From Dactylorhiza incarnata (lineage: Eukaryota > Streptophyta > Magnoliopsida > Asparagales > Orchidaceae), in NCBI GenBank assembly GCA_033032865.1, contig JAWHQI010000170.1, positions 431,001 through 495,000 on the forward strand: a stretch of DNA of 64,000 bases, given 5' to 3'. This document shows, in pieces, positions 32,015 to 43,046 of the stretch; position 1 is the first letter of the stretch; every line of letters begins with the position of its first letter. The position numbers were made by a program, and so were the translations under genes. The notes beneath the pieces are model-generated. The model was not told where the DNA came from. It saw only the letters and a program-made list of their open reading frames with translations, and did no database searches.

Positions 32015-35000
32015 ATGGGCTCATCTGAGGACTCTTCGACTTTGCCTACTGAGACCGTCCAACAACACCCTCCTAGTGAGCTCCGTGATGAACTGCGAAT
32101 TACAACTCTCTCCCTCTCCGGGAAGAAAAACTTCATCCCTTGGGGTCACTCAATCCGCCGGGTCCTCCAGGCCAAGGGTCTTCTGGCTCATCTTACCGAC
32201 GATTCCCCGGCTCCTACTACTCCTGACTGGCTCAAGAATGATGGTCGGGTCCAGACCTGGATCCTTAACTCTTTGGAGAGCGAACCATATGAAATGGTCA
32301 TGTACCTGCCCACGGCCAAAGGGATGTGGGACGAGCTCCACTCCTTATACTCCGGCAAGGACAGCCTTCAAAGTCTCTTCGACATTATCTCTGACCTTCA
32401 GGCTCTGGACACCAGTGGACCAAATATTACCTCTGTTGTCGCTCGGGTCAAGTCACTCTCCGAAGCATGGCTTCAACACCAGCCGCCCACCTCTGATCTT
32501 GTCACTCAGCGCGCGCAAAGGGAGGCCGTCTGCATTGCTATGCTAATGGCCCGTGTTCCTCCACATCTTCTGAGTATTCGGGCACAAGTGTTGGCCTCGA
32601 CTCCCACTCCCTCCTTATCGGCTGTCTGCTCCATGTTACTCAAAGTATCACAACCTTCGGAGGCTCTTGCTCCTCCATCACCGGCTCTTCTCCAAAATGT
32701 CCCTACTCCTTCATTTCCTCCTCCCTCTAGCCGAGGAGGTCGGTCGGCTTACCGTGGAAGGGGCCGTGGTGGACGAGGACGGTCGAAGTGTTGCTCATTC
32801 TGTGGTCGTGATGGCCATTATGAGTCCACCTGCTTTCGGAAGACTGGCAACCCTCCTCCTCCTCCTCCACGACCGACTGCTGCAGTCGTTGAAGATAGCT
32901 CCTCGGCCTCTCGTGCCGATCTTGAGGCTCTCCGCCTACAGTTCCAGCAATTCCAAGGGATGATGACTCCACCTGCCTCGGTCGCCTCCGTCTCCAGCCC
33001 AGGTATCGTTTGTCTCTCCACTAGTCCTCGCTGGATAGTGGATTCGGGTGCCACTCATCATATCACCTCTCTAAAGCCGCCAACGTATTCGGGTGCTCCT
33101 CATCCGAAGTGTATCACTGTGGCCAATGGAGCGACTGTCTCTGTGTCCGGCTCAGCGGACCTATCTCTCAGCCCATCCATTTCTCTTCGCTCGGCACTCC
33201 ATGTTCCGGGCTCCCCGTTTAACTTACTCTCTGTTAGCCGTCTCACTACTGATTTAGATTGCTCCGTCATTTTTTCACGTTCTTCTTTTCTGATACAGGA
33301 TCGACGGACGGGGACTACCATTGGTAAAGGGCAGCTACGCAACGGGCTCTACCTTCTCGACGAGTCACCAACCATCCTCGCCTCTGTCTCTTCTGCTGAC
33401 TGGCATCAGCGGCTTGACCATGCTCCCCTCCCAATCCTCAAGAAGGCACTCCCCGACGTATCTTTTCCTGCTTTTCAATGTGAATCATGTATTTTCGGCA
33501 AACAGCCGCGTTCATCCTTTCCTGCAAATTGTACTCGGAGCTCCGCTCCTTTTGATCTTATTCACTCCGATATCTGGGGTCCCTATAAAATTAGTAGTAT
33601 CTCTGGATTCCGTTATTTCATTACTTTTATTGATGATTACTCACGCACAACATGGCTATACTTACTTCGCGAACGCTCTGAATTATCTCGGGTGTTTAAG
33701 GCATTCATCCTTGAAACCCGCAATCACTTCTCCACCACCGTCAAAACACTCCGCACCGATAACGCTCGAGAATACACTGGAAATGAGTTCTCAAGTTTAT
33801 GCTCTGAATTCGGGATTATTCATCAGACCTCATGTGCCTACACCCCTCAACAAAACGGAGTGGCCGAACGAAAGAACCGACATCTTCTTAATATGGCCCG
33901 CTCAATCATGATTCACATGAACGTTCCTAAGATCTATTGGCACTTTGCGGTCTCTACCGCCTGCTTCCTTATAAACCGTCTTCCCTCCTCCGTACTCAAC
34001 GATGCCAGTCCGTTCAGTCTTCTTTTCCCCTCTACTCCTGCATTCCCTCTCACACCTCGAATCTTCGGGTGCACGTGTTACGTCCACTCCATGGGACCAT
34101 CTACCGATAAACTAGATCCCAGAGCAACTAAGCAGATATTTGTTGGCTACTCCCATACACAGAAAGGCTACGTCTGTTATTCTCCTCTTACTCGGAAAAT
34201 TTCGGTGTCCGCTGACGTAACCTTCCGGGAAGACCTGCCATTCTTTCCAGCTCCAGCAACGCATTCTCCATCACCTACTCTCCCACAACCTGTCATGCGA
34301 CCCATCCTCCCGGTTAACACGCCTCCTCCAATACCTCTACCACAACCACTCCCTACTCCGCCTCCTTGCCGGCCACCTCTTATCCAGGTCTATTCCCGTC
34401 GCAACTCCCGCCCCGTTGCCCCTGCGCAGTTGTCCTCATCCTCTGGTGTTCCAAGTCCTGCTGATCCGGTAACAGAGTCCACCGCTCATCCAATGGAGAG
34501 CTACGTATCCCTGCATCGTCTCTCTCCTCCACTTCAAACTCTTGCTACTTCTTTGTCTACTGTGGCTATTCCTAACTCAGTGCAGGAAGCTCTCCAACAC
34601 CCTGGCTGGCGCGCTGCCATGGAAGAAGAAATGACAGCTCTCTGGGCAAACAAAACCTGGACTCTGGTACCCCGCCCCCCGGGTCAGAAACCAGTTGGCT
34701 GTAAATGGGTCTTTGTTATCAAACATGCTCCCAATGGCACTATTGATCGGCTGAAAGCTCGCTTAGTCGCTCGTGGATATACTCAACAGCATGGCATTGA
34801 CTATGAGGAAACCTTCTCTCCAGTGGCGAAACTAAACACCGTTCGCGTGCTCATCTCGGTTGCTGTACATCGACGCTGGCCACTCTATCAATTGGACATC
34901 AAAAATGCGTTCCTCAATGGCGATTTAGAGGAGACGGTGTACATGGAACAACCTCCCGGGTTTGAGACCACGGGGGAGTCATTGGTCTGCCGACTGTTGC

Positions 35001-36157
35001 AATCACTGTATGGTCTCAAACAATCCCCGCGAAACTGGTTCAATAAGTTCAGTAAGGAACTTCGGGTACTTGGTTTCAAACAGAGCTCGGCAGATTCCTC
35101 TCTGTTCATTCGCCATCAGCCAACTGGAACAGTCATTCTGCTAGTCTATGTGGATGACATCGTCATTTCTGGAGATGACGTCAACGGGATACAGAAGATC
35201 AAACAACATCTCAGCACGGCCTTTCAGACAAAAGATCTAGGAAATCTCAACTACTTCCTGGGTTTAGAAGTCGCCAGACGATCTGATGGTCTCGTCCTCT
35301 CTCAGCGAAAATATTGCCTCGACCTTCTCCACGATGCGGGTTACTCTGGATGCAAGCCAGTCAACACTCCAATGGATGTCAATCACAGGATATCTGCTCA
35401 GGCATCTGACACTGATCATCTGCTGCAAAATCCGGAGTATTATCGCCGTCTGGTCGGAAAATTAATCTACCTCACCGTAATAAGACCAGATATATCATTT
35501 GCTGTAGGTATTGTCAGCCGATACATGCATGCTCCTCGGAGTTCTCACTTGCAGGCTGTTGAACGAATTCTCCGATACCTTAAGACAGCTCCTGGTCAAG
35601 GCCTTGTGTACAAAACCTCATCTTCAACTCCAAACCTAGTCGCATATTCAGATGCTGACTATGCTGGTTCCATAGATGATCGGCGATCAACAAGTGGTTT
35701 TTGCACTTACTTTGGAGGACACTTGATTACCTGGCGGAGCAAGAAACAAGCAGTGGTTGCAAGATCTTCAGCTGAAGCAGAATATCGGGCAATGGCATCG
35801 GTAGTATCAGAACTAACGTGGCTTGAAAGCCTTCTCACGGATCTTGGTGTGAAGCTTCCCTCACCTGCTCTCCTTCTCTGTGACAGTCAAGCTGCAATAC
35901 ACATAGCCAAGAATCCTGTCTTTCATGAGAGAACGAAACATATTGAGGTAGACTGCCACTTCATTCGAGAGAAAGTCCAGATGAAGAAGATTGTATTGAA
36001 GCATGTTCCGGGTACTGAACAGGTTGCGGATGTCCTCACAAAGGCATTGTCCAGTACTCTCTATCATCAGTGCTTATCCAAGCTTGGCGCCTACGATTTG
36101 TACGCTCCAGCTTGCGGGGGAGTGTTAGAAACGCCCATATCAAAGGCCCATAGTTAG
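32015..36157 (+). CDS. Copia Gag-Pol polyprotein, complete frame
   Basis: The start is the ATG at 32015 (ATAATGGGC context); the frame opens 13 codons earlier without a better ATG. Of 1380 residues, the copia gag core comes first (N-terminal 220, with the FIPWGHSIRRVLQA and WDELHSLY blocks), then the zinc knuckle CSFCGRDGHYESTC (about 260-273) and the aspartic protease WIVDSGATHH (DSG at about 343). Integrase follows, with zinc-binding H/C residues (408-440) and the catalytic triad D519, D582, E618 (D-62-D-35-E spacing). Reverse transcriptase has LDIKNAFLNGDLEE and YVDD (1045-1048). RNase H has YSDADYAG (D1213), SSAEAEYRA and LCDSQAAI. All catalytic motifs are present and no stop or shift is seen. 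The last codons lie inside the 3' LTR. The polyprotein would be cut by its own protease in cytoplasmic particles. Confidence 0.95.
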   Translation: MGSSEDSSTLPTETVQQHPPSELRDELRITTLSLSGKKNFIPWGHSIRRVLQAKGLLAHLTDDSPAPTTPDWLKNDGRVQTWILNSLESEPYEMVMYLPTAKGMWDELHSLYSGKDSLQSLFDIISDLQALDTSGPNITSVVARVKSLSEAWLQHQPPTSDLVTQRAQREAVCIAMLMARVPPHLLSIRAQVLASTPTPSLSAVCSMLLKVSQPSEALAPPSPALLQNVPTPSFPPPSSRGGRSAYRGRGRGGRGRSKCCSFCGRDGHYESTCFRKTGNPPPPPPRPTAAVVEDSSSASRADLEALRLQFQQFQGMMTPPASVASVSSPGIVCLSTSPRWIVDSGATHHITSLKPPTYSGAPHPKCITVANGATVSVSGSADLSLSPSISLRSALHVPGSPFNLLSVSRLTTDLDCSVIFSRSSFLIQDRRTGTTIGKGQLRNGLYLLDESPTILASVSSADWHQRLDHAPLPILKKALPDVSFPAFQCESCIFGKQPRSSFPANCTRSSAPFDLIHSDIWGPYKISSISGFRYFITFIDDYSRTTWLYLLRERSELSRVFKAFILETRNHFSTTVKTLRTDNAREYTGNEFSSLCSEFGIIHQTSCAYTPQQNGVAERKNRHLLNMARSIMIHMNVPKIYWHFAVSTACFLINRLPSSVLNDASPFSLLFPSTPAFPLTPRIFGCTCYVHSMGPSTDKLDPRATKQIFVGYSHTQKGYVCYSPLTRKISVSADVTFREDLPFFPAPATHSPSPTLPQPVMRPILPVNTPPPIPLPQPLPTPPPCRPPLIQVYSRRNSRPVAPAQLSSSSGVPSPADPVTESTAHPMESYVSLHRLSPPLQTLATSLSTVAIPNSVQEALQHPGWRAAMEEEMTALWANKTWTLVPRPPGQKPVGCKWVFVIKHAPNGTIDRLKARLVARGYTQQHGIDYEETFSPVAKLNTVRVLISVAVHRRWPLYQLDIKNAFLNGDLEETVYMEQPPGFETTGESLVCRLLQSLYGLKQSPRNWFNKFSKELRVLGFKQSSADSSLFIRHQPTGTVILLVYVDDIVISGDDVNGIQKIKQHLSTAFQTKDLGNLNYFLGLEVARRSDGLVLSQRKYCLDLLHDAGYSGCKPVNTPMDVNHRISAQASDTDHLLQNPEYYRRLVGKLIYLTVIRPDISFAVGIVSRYMHAPRSSHLQAVERILRYLKTAPGQGLVYKTSSSTPNLVAYSDADYAGSIDDRRSTSGFCTYFGGHLITWRSKKQAVVARSSAEAEYRAMASVVSELTWLESLLTDLGVKLPSPALLLCDSQAAIHIAKNPVFHERTKHIEVDCHFIREKVQMKKIVLKHVPGTEQVADVLTKALSSTLYHQCLSKLGAYDLYAPACGGVLETPISKAHS

Positions 36158-36322
36158 GCCCATTATTGTATTTATTATGTATTTATTTCTCTCTCTCTCC
36201 TTTAGTCCCACATTGTGTATAGGATTTTCTCTCCTCTCTTCTCTCTTCTCTCCTATAAATATGTATTCTCTCCTTGTATTTGGGTACATAAGTAATACAT
36301 ACAAGATTCAGCTTTTCCTACA
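36123..36322 (+). repeat. 3' LTR of the copia element
   Basis: 200 bp, preceded by the polypurine tract GCGGGGGAG (36114-36122). The gag-pol stop codon lies 35 bp inside it. Confidence 0.95.
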
Positions 36323-36535
36323 CAAACAATATTACTCTCTCACTCACAAATGTCCCCTCAAAGAACTGTGGCTGCTACTCGTTGAAGACGATGAAGACGA
36401 CGACATCACCCTTGCTGACATCACGACTCTTGAGCTTGATGAGGACGCTATACCAGGACTCAGCCTTGAGGACAATGTCAATTTTGGCGGGCGGAGTATT
36501 GATATGTATATGATACAAATGCGTATCCATGTCTA
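36323..36535 (+). pseudogene. Gypsy element B: gag right half
   Basis: Starting from the target duplication, the frame reads QYYSLTHKCPLKELWLLLVE then DDEDDDITLADI. With GLCFHCK on the left it makes a CX2C..H....C knuckle followed by the acidic linker typical of chromovirus-type gag. The same sequence type (LLLDNKDEDITIIDFEALE) recurs at 59480-59580, so both remnants belong to one family. Confidence 0.65.
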
Positions 36536-36790
36536 TGTATTTAGATAACCACCCTCGGCAAGTGGAGATACAAACCCAACGATTCAAGAGTATCTAGTAT
36601 TATTGTAAGATGTATTAGTGGCATTTTGATAATGTGTAGGCTCCCCTACTATATAAAGAGGGGTGTGGAGTCTTAAAAGGGGATCTTGGAGTCTATTATA
36701 GATATTTCTCATTGGAGGGAACTCTTCGGTGGAATCCCTCAAAAGTGTGGCACGAGCATACCTCATGATTATATCTTGCTCTACATTTTA
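36536..36790 (+). repeat. Right LTR-like copy of element B
   Basis: A diverged copy of the 29431-29922 units: ACCACCCTCGGCAAGTGGAGAT, a TATA-like CTATATAAAGAGG box (36650), GTGTGGAGTCTTA and ATATCTTGCTCTACA. Element A resumes about 40 bp later. Confidence 0.65.
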
Positions 36791-36829
36791 GTGCAATTAA
36801 TTTTGGTGCGGACCAACTTATTAAGGATC

Positions 36830-38609
36830 CTATCAGCACCTGCGTCAGCTTAGACAAGTATTAAAGATCTTGCAAGATAATTACTTGTATGTGAAATTAA
36901 AGAAATGCATATTCATGACTTATAGCTTGACATTTGTAGAACATATCGTTTCATTTGAGGGCATTAAGGTAGACCAAAATGAGATCAAGGTGATTGAATC
37001 ATGGGCAAGTCTTAGGAATAATGCTGAGGCTAGAGGATTTCATGGCTTGACATCATTTTACCAAAGACTTATTGGAAACTTTTAGTACCATGATCACTCA
37101 TGTCACTTAATGGCTTAAGAAATGGTATTTCAGCTGGACCGAGGAAGATGAGCGCACATTTAACCTCATTTAAGAGAAAGTTACTAGTACACATGTTTTA
37201 GCACTACTGAATTTTAAGAAAAAAATTTAGATTGATTGTGACTCTTTTATCGTTGGTATTGGCAATGAACTAAGTCGGGAGGGTCGCCCCATCACATACT
37301 TTAGTGAGATGTTGAACAATCTAAGAACTCGATATTCCACATATGATATTGAGTTCTACGTTATCGTTTAGGAAACATCATCTGATAGAACAAGAGTTCA
37401 TATTAAATATGAACCACAAAGCATTGAAGAATTTGAATTCCCAGAAGAAGAGTAAAGACAAGTGGGTTGCATATATAAATGAGTTTACATTTCATCTGAA
37501 ACATAAACCATGCATAAATCAAGTAGCAAACATCCCTAGAGATGCACAGACTCATTGATTACATTACAATCGTGTGTATATTGTCTTTAAACTCTCGGAA
37601 GGATCTATATCCTACATTCCTACTGACCCATATTTGGGAATACATGGGCGGCTTGCCAACTTAGTAAAACTTATTTCACCACCTAGTTTGTCTCAAGTCT
37701 TCTTCTTGAAAGGACCTGTATTTGCATCCGCGAAGGCCTACTACCGGAAATCTTACTCCAAGAACTTCATTCATCAGGTTTAGGAGATATGTAGGCCAGT
37801 ATAAGCTCTTAAATCTCGCTAGCTCATGATATAATTAGTTGAAGATGAAACATGATGTTATTAGTTTGGTGCAACAATGCCCCGCATCATTTATTTAAGG
37901 GTCACGCACAAAACATTGCATTGTATACCCCATTGTTTATTTTTAAGAAGTCTTATTTATGTAGTGGTAGATCAATTTTCAAAGATAACCCGTTATAAAC
38001 CTTGTAGGAAGATCTCAGCTACCACAAGCTAGTAAGTAGTTTTTCAAAAAAATCGTGAGATTGCTAACTAGTAAGCCTTATTTATGTAGTGGTAAATTAA
38101 TTTCATTTTTAATAGGAACACACATTCCATGGATATTTTTGGAAGGTCATTTGGGTCAAGTTTGGCACCAAGCCCCAATTTTATAGCACATATCATCCTC
38201 AAAAAGACGACAAACTGATGTGGCAAAGCAAAGTGTAAGAGACAGCTTTAGGTGGTTTTAGTGAAACATCCAAAACAATGAGACCTAATAATTCCTTGGG
38301 TTCAATAAGCGTACAACAATTCAAAAAATAAATCTTTAGGTGGCAAATCGAAGTGTAACATCCACGCAAGCTGATGTGGTAAATCAAAGTGTAAGAGACA
38401 TCTTTAGGTGTTTATTAGTGGAAAATCCATAACAATGGGACCTGGTAATTCCTCGGGCACAATACACGTATAATAGTTCAAAAAATAGAGCCATTAATAA
38501 ATCTCCATTTTAAATTGTGTATAGCTACCATCACCATATTTGCTTGCTCGTCAATCTCTTTCATCTATAAAAAATGGCCTAAGGATATTGCATAACAATG
38601 AGATCAAGG
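36830..38609 (+). pseudogene. Gypsy element A: RT thumb, RNase H and integrase
   Basis: 36842-37085 gives YQHLRQLRQVLKIL, LYVKLKKCIFM, VSFEGIKVDQNEIKVI, then FHGLTSFYQRLI, the RT thumb. RNase H blocks follow (IDCDSFIVGIGNELSREGRPITYFSE, STYDIEFY, about 37225-37370) and LNSQKKSKDKWVAYINEF. Integrase follows: HGRLANL near 37650, then GTKPNFIAHI.L and LVKHPKQ.DL near 38165-38290. Many stops are present. The frame is cut at 38609 by the Tat element and resumes at about 52404. Confidence 0.7.
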
Positions 38610-39236
38610 TGTTGAAGCCAGGAAAATCCTAGGCTCCAAAATTCGGATCAATGCAGTCGGAAGCTACTCGCTCGGCAATCCGATAAGAAGACTTGGTTAG
38701 CCACGACGAACGAACTAGAAGAGCAACAAACATGACCCCAGGTGATGCGGCAGGGAGGTCCCACCACGTACCCAGAAGCTCAAAGGAGTCTTCTCCTCCA
38801 AAACCACGAATGACCGAGCTTGGTACTAGGAAGGCACTGACTAGGGAGGATTCTCGCCTGTAAGGGGGTGAAGCTCTGATTTTGGACAAGTGTCATTCCT
38901 GGTACCCCTGGGGGTCTATTTATAGACAAATCTTGAGGGAGGGGAAGCAGGCGACTATCTCTGATCCCCTTGGAGATGGTTTGAGCAAAGGCCTAGGCGG
39001 GCGAGTAGGTTGGTGAAAGTCGCCCACAGGCGAGTAGGTATGACCTTCTCGCTCGGCCGGCTGGCCAACTCGGACATGCCTTCCTTCTCGTCATTGGGGG
39101 CGAGCAAATCCCTACTCGCACTCTCGAGTCTCCTGATCTTGTTGCGTTGTCTGATATCAATGTTGACCGTTGACTTTGACTTCTGCCTATGTGGCCTTTA
39201 GACGGACCCACCCTCGGAGAATGAGGGTTGTATACA
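38610..39236 (-). repeat. 3' LTR of the Tat element
   Basis: On the plus strand TGTTGAAGCCAGG ... GGGTTGTATACA, about 96% identical to 51376-52004. The minus-strand TATA box TATAAATAGACC is at 38913-38924. The adjacent minus-strand tract AAAGAGCGGGGAT (39237-39249) is the likely polypurine tract. Confidence 0.8.
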
Positions 39237-39353
39237 ATCCCCGCTCTTTGCGAGCAACGTAGTTGATTGGAAAGAATCATCCAACCCGCGTTCGACGAGC
39301 TGCTTCTGGCGAGATACTAACTTACTCGCTAGCCGGGGGGGTCCCTGGAAATC

Positions 39354-40860
39354 TATAAATAGGGGGGATGGTCCTTCCTGGGCACGCCACTTTTTCATAT
39401 TCGACGAGATGCTATCTTCCGAGGAGATGTTTGCGAAGGCCGAGTTGTTGAGGAAGTTGATGAAGAAGACGAAGAGCACGGAGACTCGCAAGAGGAAGAG
39501 GGGGCCCTCCGATCATCGCCCTAACCCTCCGGGCGAGGAGGCGCCTCACGTTAATCCTGCGTCCTCTGTGCCTGAACCTCCCCTAACGCAGCCGAACGAC
39601 GAGAGGCTGGGGGCGAAGCTCCTCGGCCAACCGCCGAGGATGAGCCGCTGAGCGCCCGCCCGGATCTTCTCCGAGAAGGTAACTATTGCTTCAAAGTGCT
39701 GAAATCTTGGCGCTATCTTTTCGTTGATGCCGACGTTTTTTTCGTAGGTGGACTTCTCGCTGAATCGAATGTGCAGACGTCTCTGGTGGGAGAGCGAGTA
39801 AGTACCGAGCACTTACCACCTCCACCGGTCCTTCCCGCAGGGGTCGTCCCCGAGCAGGAACCTCTTCGTCCGTCGTCCCCTGTACCCAAGCACTCGACAG
39901 GCGGAACCCGAATGACGTTAAAGAACTCCAGGGTTTCCCTCTCGCGGCCATCTTCCTCGTCCGGGGCCCCTCGTACTAACGCCCAAGAAACGTCGGGTGT
40001 CCAAATTTCTGGGGGAAGGGGGGGAGGATCTTCTTCGGCAGTACCCACGTCTCATCTTCCTCGGCGAGGTGATGCGGCGCTGTCGTCACACAATGGACGG
40101 GGCGGTCGTTCAGGGGGCCAGCATAACTCTCCTCGGCGCTCGCCTTCGCCACATCAATCTCCTCCTCGGCGATCCCTGTCTCCTCGTCGAGTTGGTTCTC
40201 CTCCTCGCCGGGATGTTCCTCGGCAATCCTCTTCTCCTCTCAACCAACCGAGGGTGGCGCCTGTGCGGGCAGGTATGAATATTGTATCGTGTTGTCTTTA
40301 TGTGGCCCTTTTCCTAATCCGCTACCTTTTTTAGCTCGTGCGATGTCTCCGGGGTCGGCCTTTATCGAGGCGCTAGGCCTTCCTACTCGCGAATACAGGT
40401 TGAAGATGGCCTCGACCTACCTTGATCTTGAGATAAAGGTCGAGAGACTGATGGCCTACGAGGTTCATCGACGAATGTCTCTGATTAAAGGGCGCGTGGC
40501 GAACATCGGTTGGAGATGGCGGAAGGGAAGCATTATCTCGTCCACGAGTTGGAGCGGCGGATGACGGACTTGGAACATCGGCACGAGTTGTTGAAGACGG
40601 ACCTCCGCGGTATGCGGGCGAGTATGGGTTCTCTCGGGACCCTTACTCGTATGGAAGAACATATTCGCCTTAGCGAGGAGCTCATGGCGAGGGATAATGA
40701 ACAGATGGGTTTTGCTCGTCAACTGGGCTTCACCGGGCGGCATGACGCCACCTCGGACAGGCGCGGCGACCCTTCTGTGAACTACCATCATTTATCTTCG
40801 TGTATTTTCAAGGACATTATTCGGACTGTATTTGTAATAATCTTGAACTGCTCGTTGTAA
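39354..40860 (+). pseudogene. Tat antisense gene 1 (Pro/Arg/Ser-rich, intron-containing)
   Basis: On the strand opposite pol. A TATA box (TATAAATA, 39354-39361) lies 48 bp before an ATG at 39409 (MLSSEEMFAKAELLRKLMKK). The first frame stops at 39651. A likely intron (GTAACT...TTCGTAG, 39679-39747) leads to a 175-codon exon (39748-40272) rich in HNSPRRSPSPH-type repeats. A second intron (GTATGA...TTTTTTAG, 40273-40334) leads to a helical segment (MSPGSAFIEALGLPTREYRL) and, after a shift near 40505, a coiled coil (ELERRMTDLEHRHELLKTDL) ending at 40860. Tat elements are known to carry an extra ORF here. The product is unidentified. Frame breaks suggest this copy is inactive. Confidence 0.5.
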
Positions 40861-41059
40861 TTTCGAACTATGTTGGTTAGTCGCGTTTGCATCGCTTCTA
40901 TTCTCTGCAGGTATTTCTTATGCTTACCGCGGCTCGTCGCTTAAGTGCGAGGAGGATATTGTTCAAATCGCGTATCTCGCTAGTATGCGGTATCGAAGTT
41001 GGCAAATAGGTAAACAACTCGCGCGCGGTTAGGTCGCCCCCCCCCCCCCCCCCAATTTC

Positions 41060-43046
41060 TATAAATAGGGGGGTAGGGGCCCAAAATCGGCGCGCTTTTT
41101 CCGAAGTCTTACGAGCATACTACTAACTCGTCTTGTTTCTTTCCTGCTTCTCGATGACGCCTTCAATGGATGCTGAAGCTCGGCGCTTGAATTATGCCGA
41201 GAACTTCATCGCGAGGAAGTTCAAGAAATCTGTCACGCGCCCGGACGACTTAGAGAGGTTCGTCCACCAGTATCTGGTTCGAGGATTTCGAGCTTGCCTT
41301 CCCGCCCCCGGTGAGCGGATCAACACCTTCGCGGAGGGGAAACTCGCCTTCCCCCTCTCGCATTACGAGGTCGGCCTGCGACTTCCTCTCTGGCCGGAAT
41401 TCTGCCAGATCTTAAGGTATTACGGCTGGGTTCCCGCCCAGATCAACACGAACGGGGTAGCGATTATAGTGGGCTACCTATGCTTTCTGCGCAGCGAGAA
41501 GATCGCTTTCGATCTCGACGTCTTCCGAAGGATATTTTATATGGGCGCGACCAAAGAGGGGGTGATCTTCTTCGGCAGTCATCACTGCAAAATATCGGGG
41601 ACGTCGAACAAGGTCCATCGATGGAACGAGAAGTACATTTTCGTATCCGGCGACTTCTCCGAGATACCTACTCGCCCTCAACAGAGACCGACCGCAGCGC
41701 TCGCCACCCCCTCGCTCCGAGGTAATCGCGAGGACCTCTTCCTTGCGTTGAAAGATAAGAAATTCGATATCGTGTTCTGGCGCAGGAACATCGACCAGCT
41801 CGAATATGTGCAGCCTGGCGAGGGTAACGTTTTTTTATCGTCGTTTAATTTGGTTCGATCTTTGCCTTTTGCCTAACGTCTTTCTTCTAGGCTGCCGGTA
41901 TCTACCTTCGGCGCCTCTTCCCGTAGGGGGGGCCAGACTCCACCTCCTCAATCTCCTTCGGCGGCCTCGGTGACGATGCGACAGGGCGAGGAGGATTCCC
42001 CCCTTTCGGGAATTCCTACTGAGCTCGGCGACACAACCGAGGTCCTTCGTACGGCGGGATGGCCGGATGTAAACGAACCACCTGAGCCAAAGAAGAGAAA
42101 GAGAAAGGAGATTGCTCGGCGTGTGGCGGCGGAGCGGGTGCGCGAAGAGGAAGATAGCGTCCCTGAGAACCATCCGAATTTCGGGCAGGGTTCGCGGAAT
42201 AAGGGCCTGGATGGCGAGTCGTTGATTTCTTGGAGCAGGGAGCGCAGCGAGGTCTCCCTGAGTACTCGCCTGCCTTCGTGTAGCGAGGACGAGGTCCCCA
42301 ACGACGATGCTTTTTGCGTCTTGTTCGGACTGTACGATCGCGATGATGCGAAGGTATTGCGGGAGGCTTCTCCTCGATTCCTCGCCGATCAGGGGTCGCG
42401 AGCGATGCTGCGTGCCTCGGAGCTCTTTCACCAGACCGCACGGAACCTCCTCGGCGCCGAAGAGGAACTCGCCCTATATCGGAAGCTCACAATAGATGCG
42501 GAGAAGCGCGAGGCAGAGGCCTCGAAGCGCGCCAAAGCTGCCGAGGACAAGGTCGAGTCCAGCAGAGGCTTCGAGGTGATATTGGTATTTCGCGCGAGCT
42601 CGAATTGAGACTATCTTTTCCTTCCATACTTTGTAACCCCATCCCTCTCGCCTTTGCAGGAAGAGCAATTGATCGCGGCCGAGACGATCTCCAAGCTCGA
42701 GAGTGACCTGCGGGCCAGCCAGGTCTTGTTGGAGGCGACGCAGGTTCGCAATGCCGAGCTAGAGTCGAGGATGGATGCCCATACCTCCTCGGAAGCTGGA
42801 CCTTCGCGCCGGGCTAAAGGATCTTTCCTGACTTCGCAGGAACTTTCGTCGCTCCGGCGGGAGATCGCCCTTGCCGCCGGCGACTTAGTCTTTGTGAAGC
42901 TTTCAGTAGCGGACTTGCTGGTTCCGGGAGCCGATAAACTGACGACGGAGGGGCTTCTATCCGACATTTTGGATGCGAGGGAGGAGGAAGACGACGAGGA
43001 GGAAAATGAGTCGAACTCATCTGATTATGCTCCGTCGCCTAAGTGA
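41060..43046 (+). pseudogene. Tat antisense gene 2 ('putative gypsy-type transposon' domain)
   Basis: TATA box TATAAATA at 41060-41067, ATG at 41154 (MTPSMDAEARRLNYAENF). The first ~220 residues contain LPAPGERI, FPLSHYEVGLRLPL, FCQILRYYGWVPAQINTNGVAIIVGYLCF and KYIFVSGDF, the pattern of the plant 'putative gypsy type transposon' domain (Transposase_28 family) found in extra ORFs of Tat-like elements. Likely introns: GTAACG...TTCTAG (41824-41890) and GTGATA...TTTGCAG (about 42575-42659). The exon at 41940-42574 has a KKRKRKEIARR basic patch and a coiled coil. The last exon (42660-43046) continues the coil and ends EEEDDEEENESNSSDYAPSPK. One junction does not keep the frame, so the copy may be broken. 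Antisense to pol; function unknown. Confidence 0.55.

Larger units (their letters stand above)
31047..36322 (+). mobile_element. Intact Ty1/copia retrotransposon (short LTR, Ale-like)
   Basis: A 5276-bp element with 193/200-bp LTRs starting TGTTAGAAAC and ending CTTTTCCTACA, flanked by the 5-bp target duplication CAAAC (31042-31046 and 36323-36327). It has a tRNA-Met primer-binding site, one uninterrupted gag-pol frame of 1380 codons and a polypurine tract. The short LTRs point to the Ale (Retrofit-like) group; this lineage call rests on structure only. It inserted into the zinc-knuckle codons of element B's gag. Confidence 0.95.

Noticed and set aside
31225..32136. 303-codon minus-strand frame
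   Set aside because: It is the shadow of the GC-rich copia leader with CCAGCGAGCTC microrepeats; low-complexity translation and no domain.
42016..42441. Minus-strand frames under Tat antisense gene 2
   Set aside because: Shadows of the plus-strand exon, which has the recognisable coiled coil and splice sites; Tat pol lies further right.
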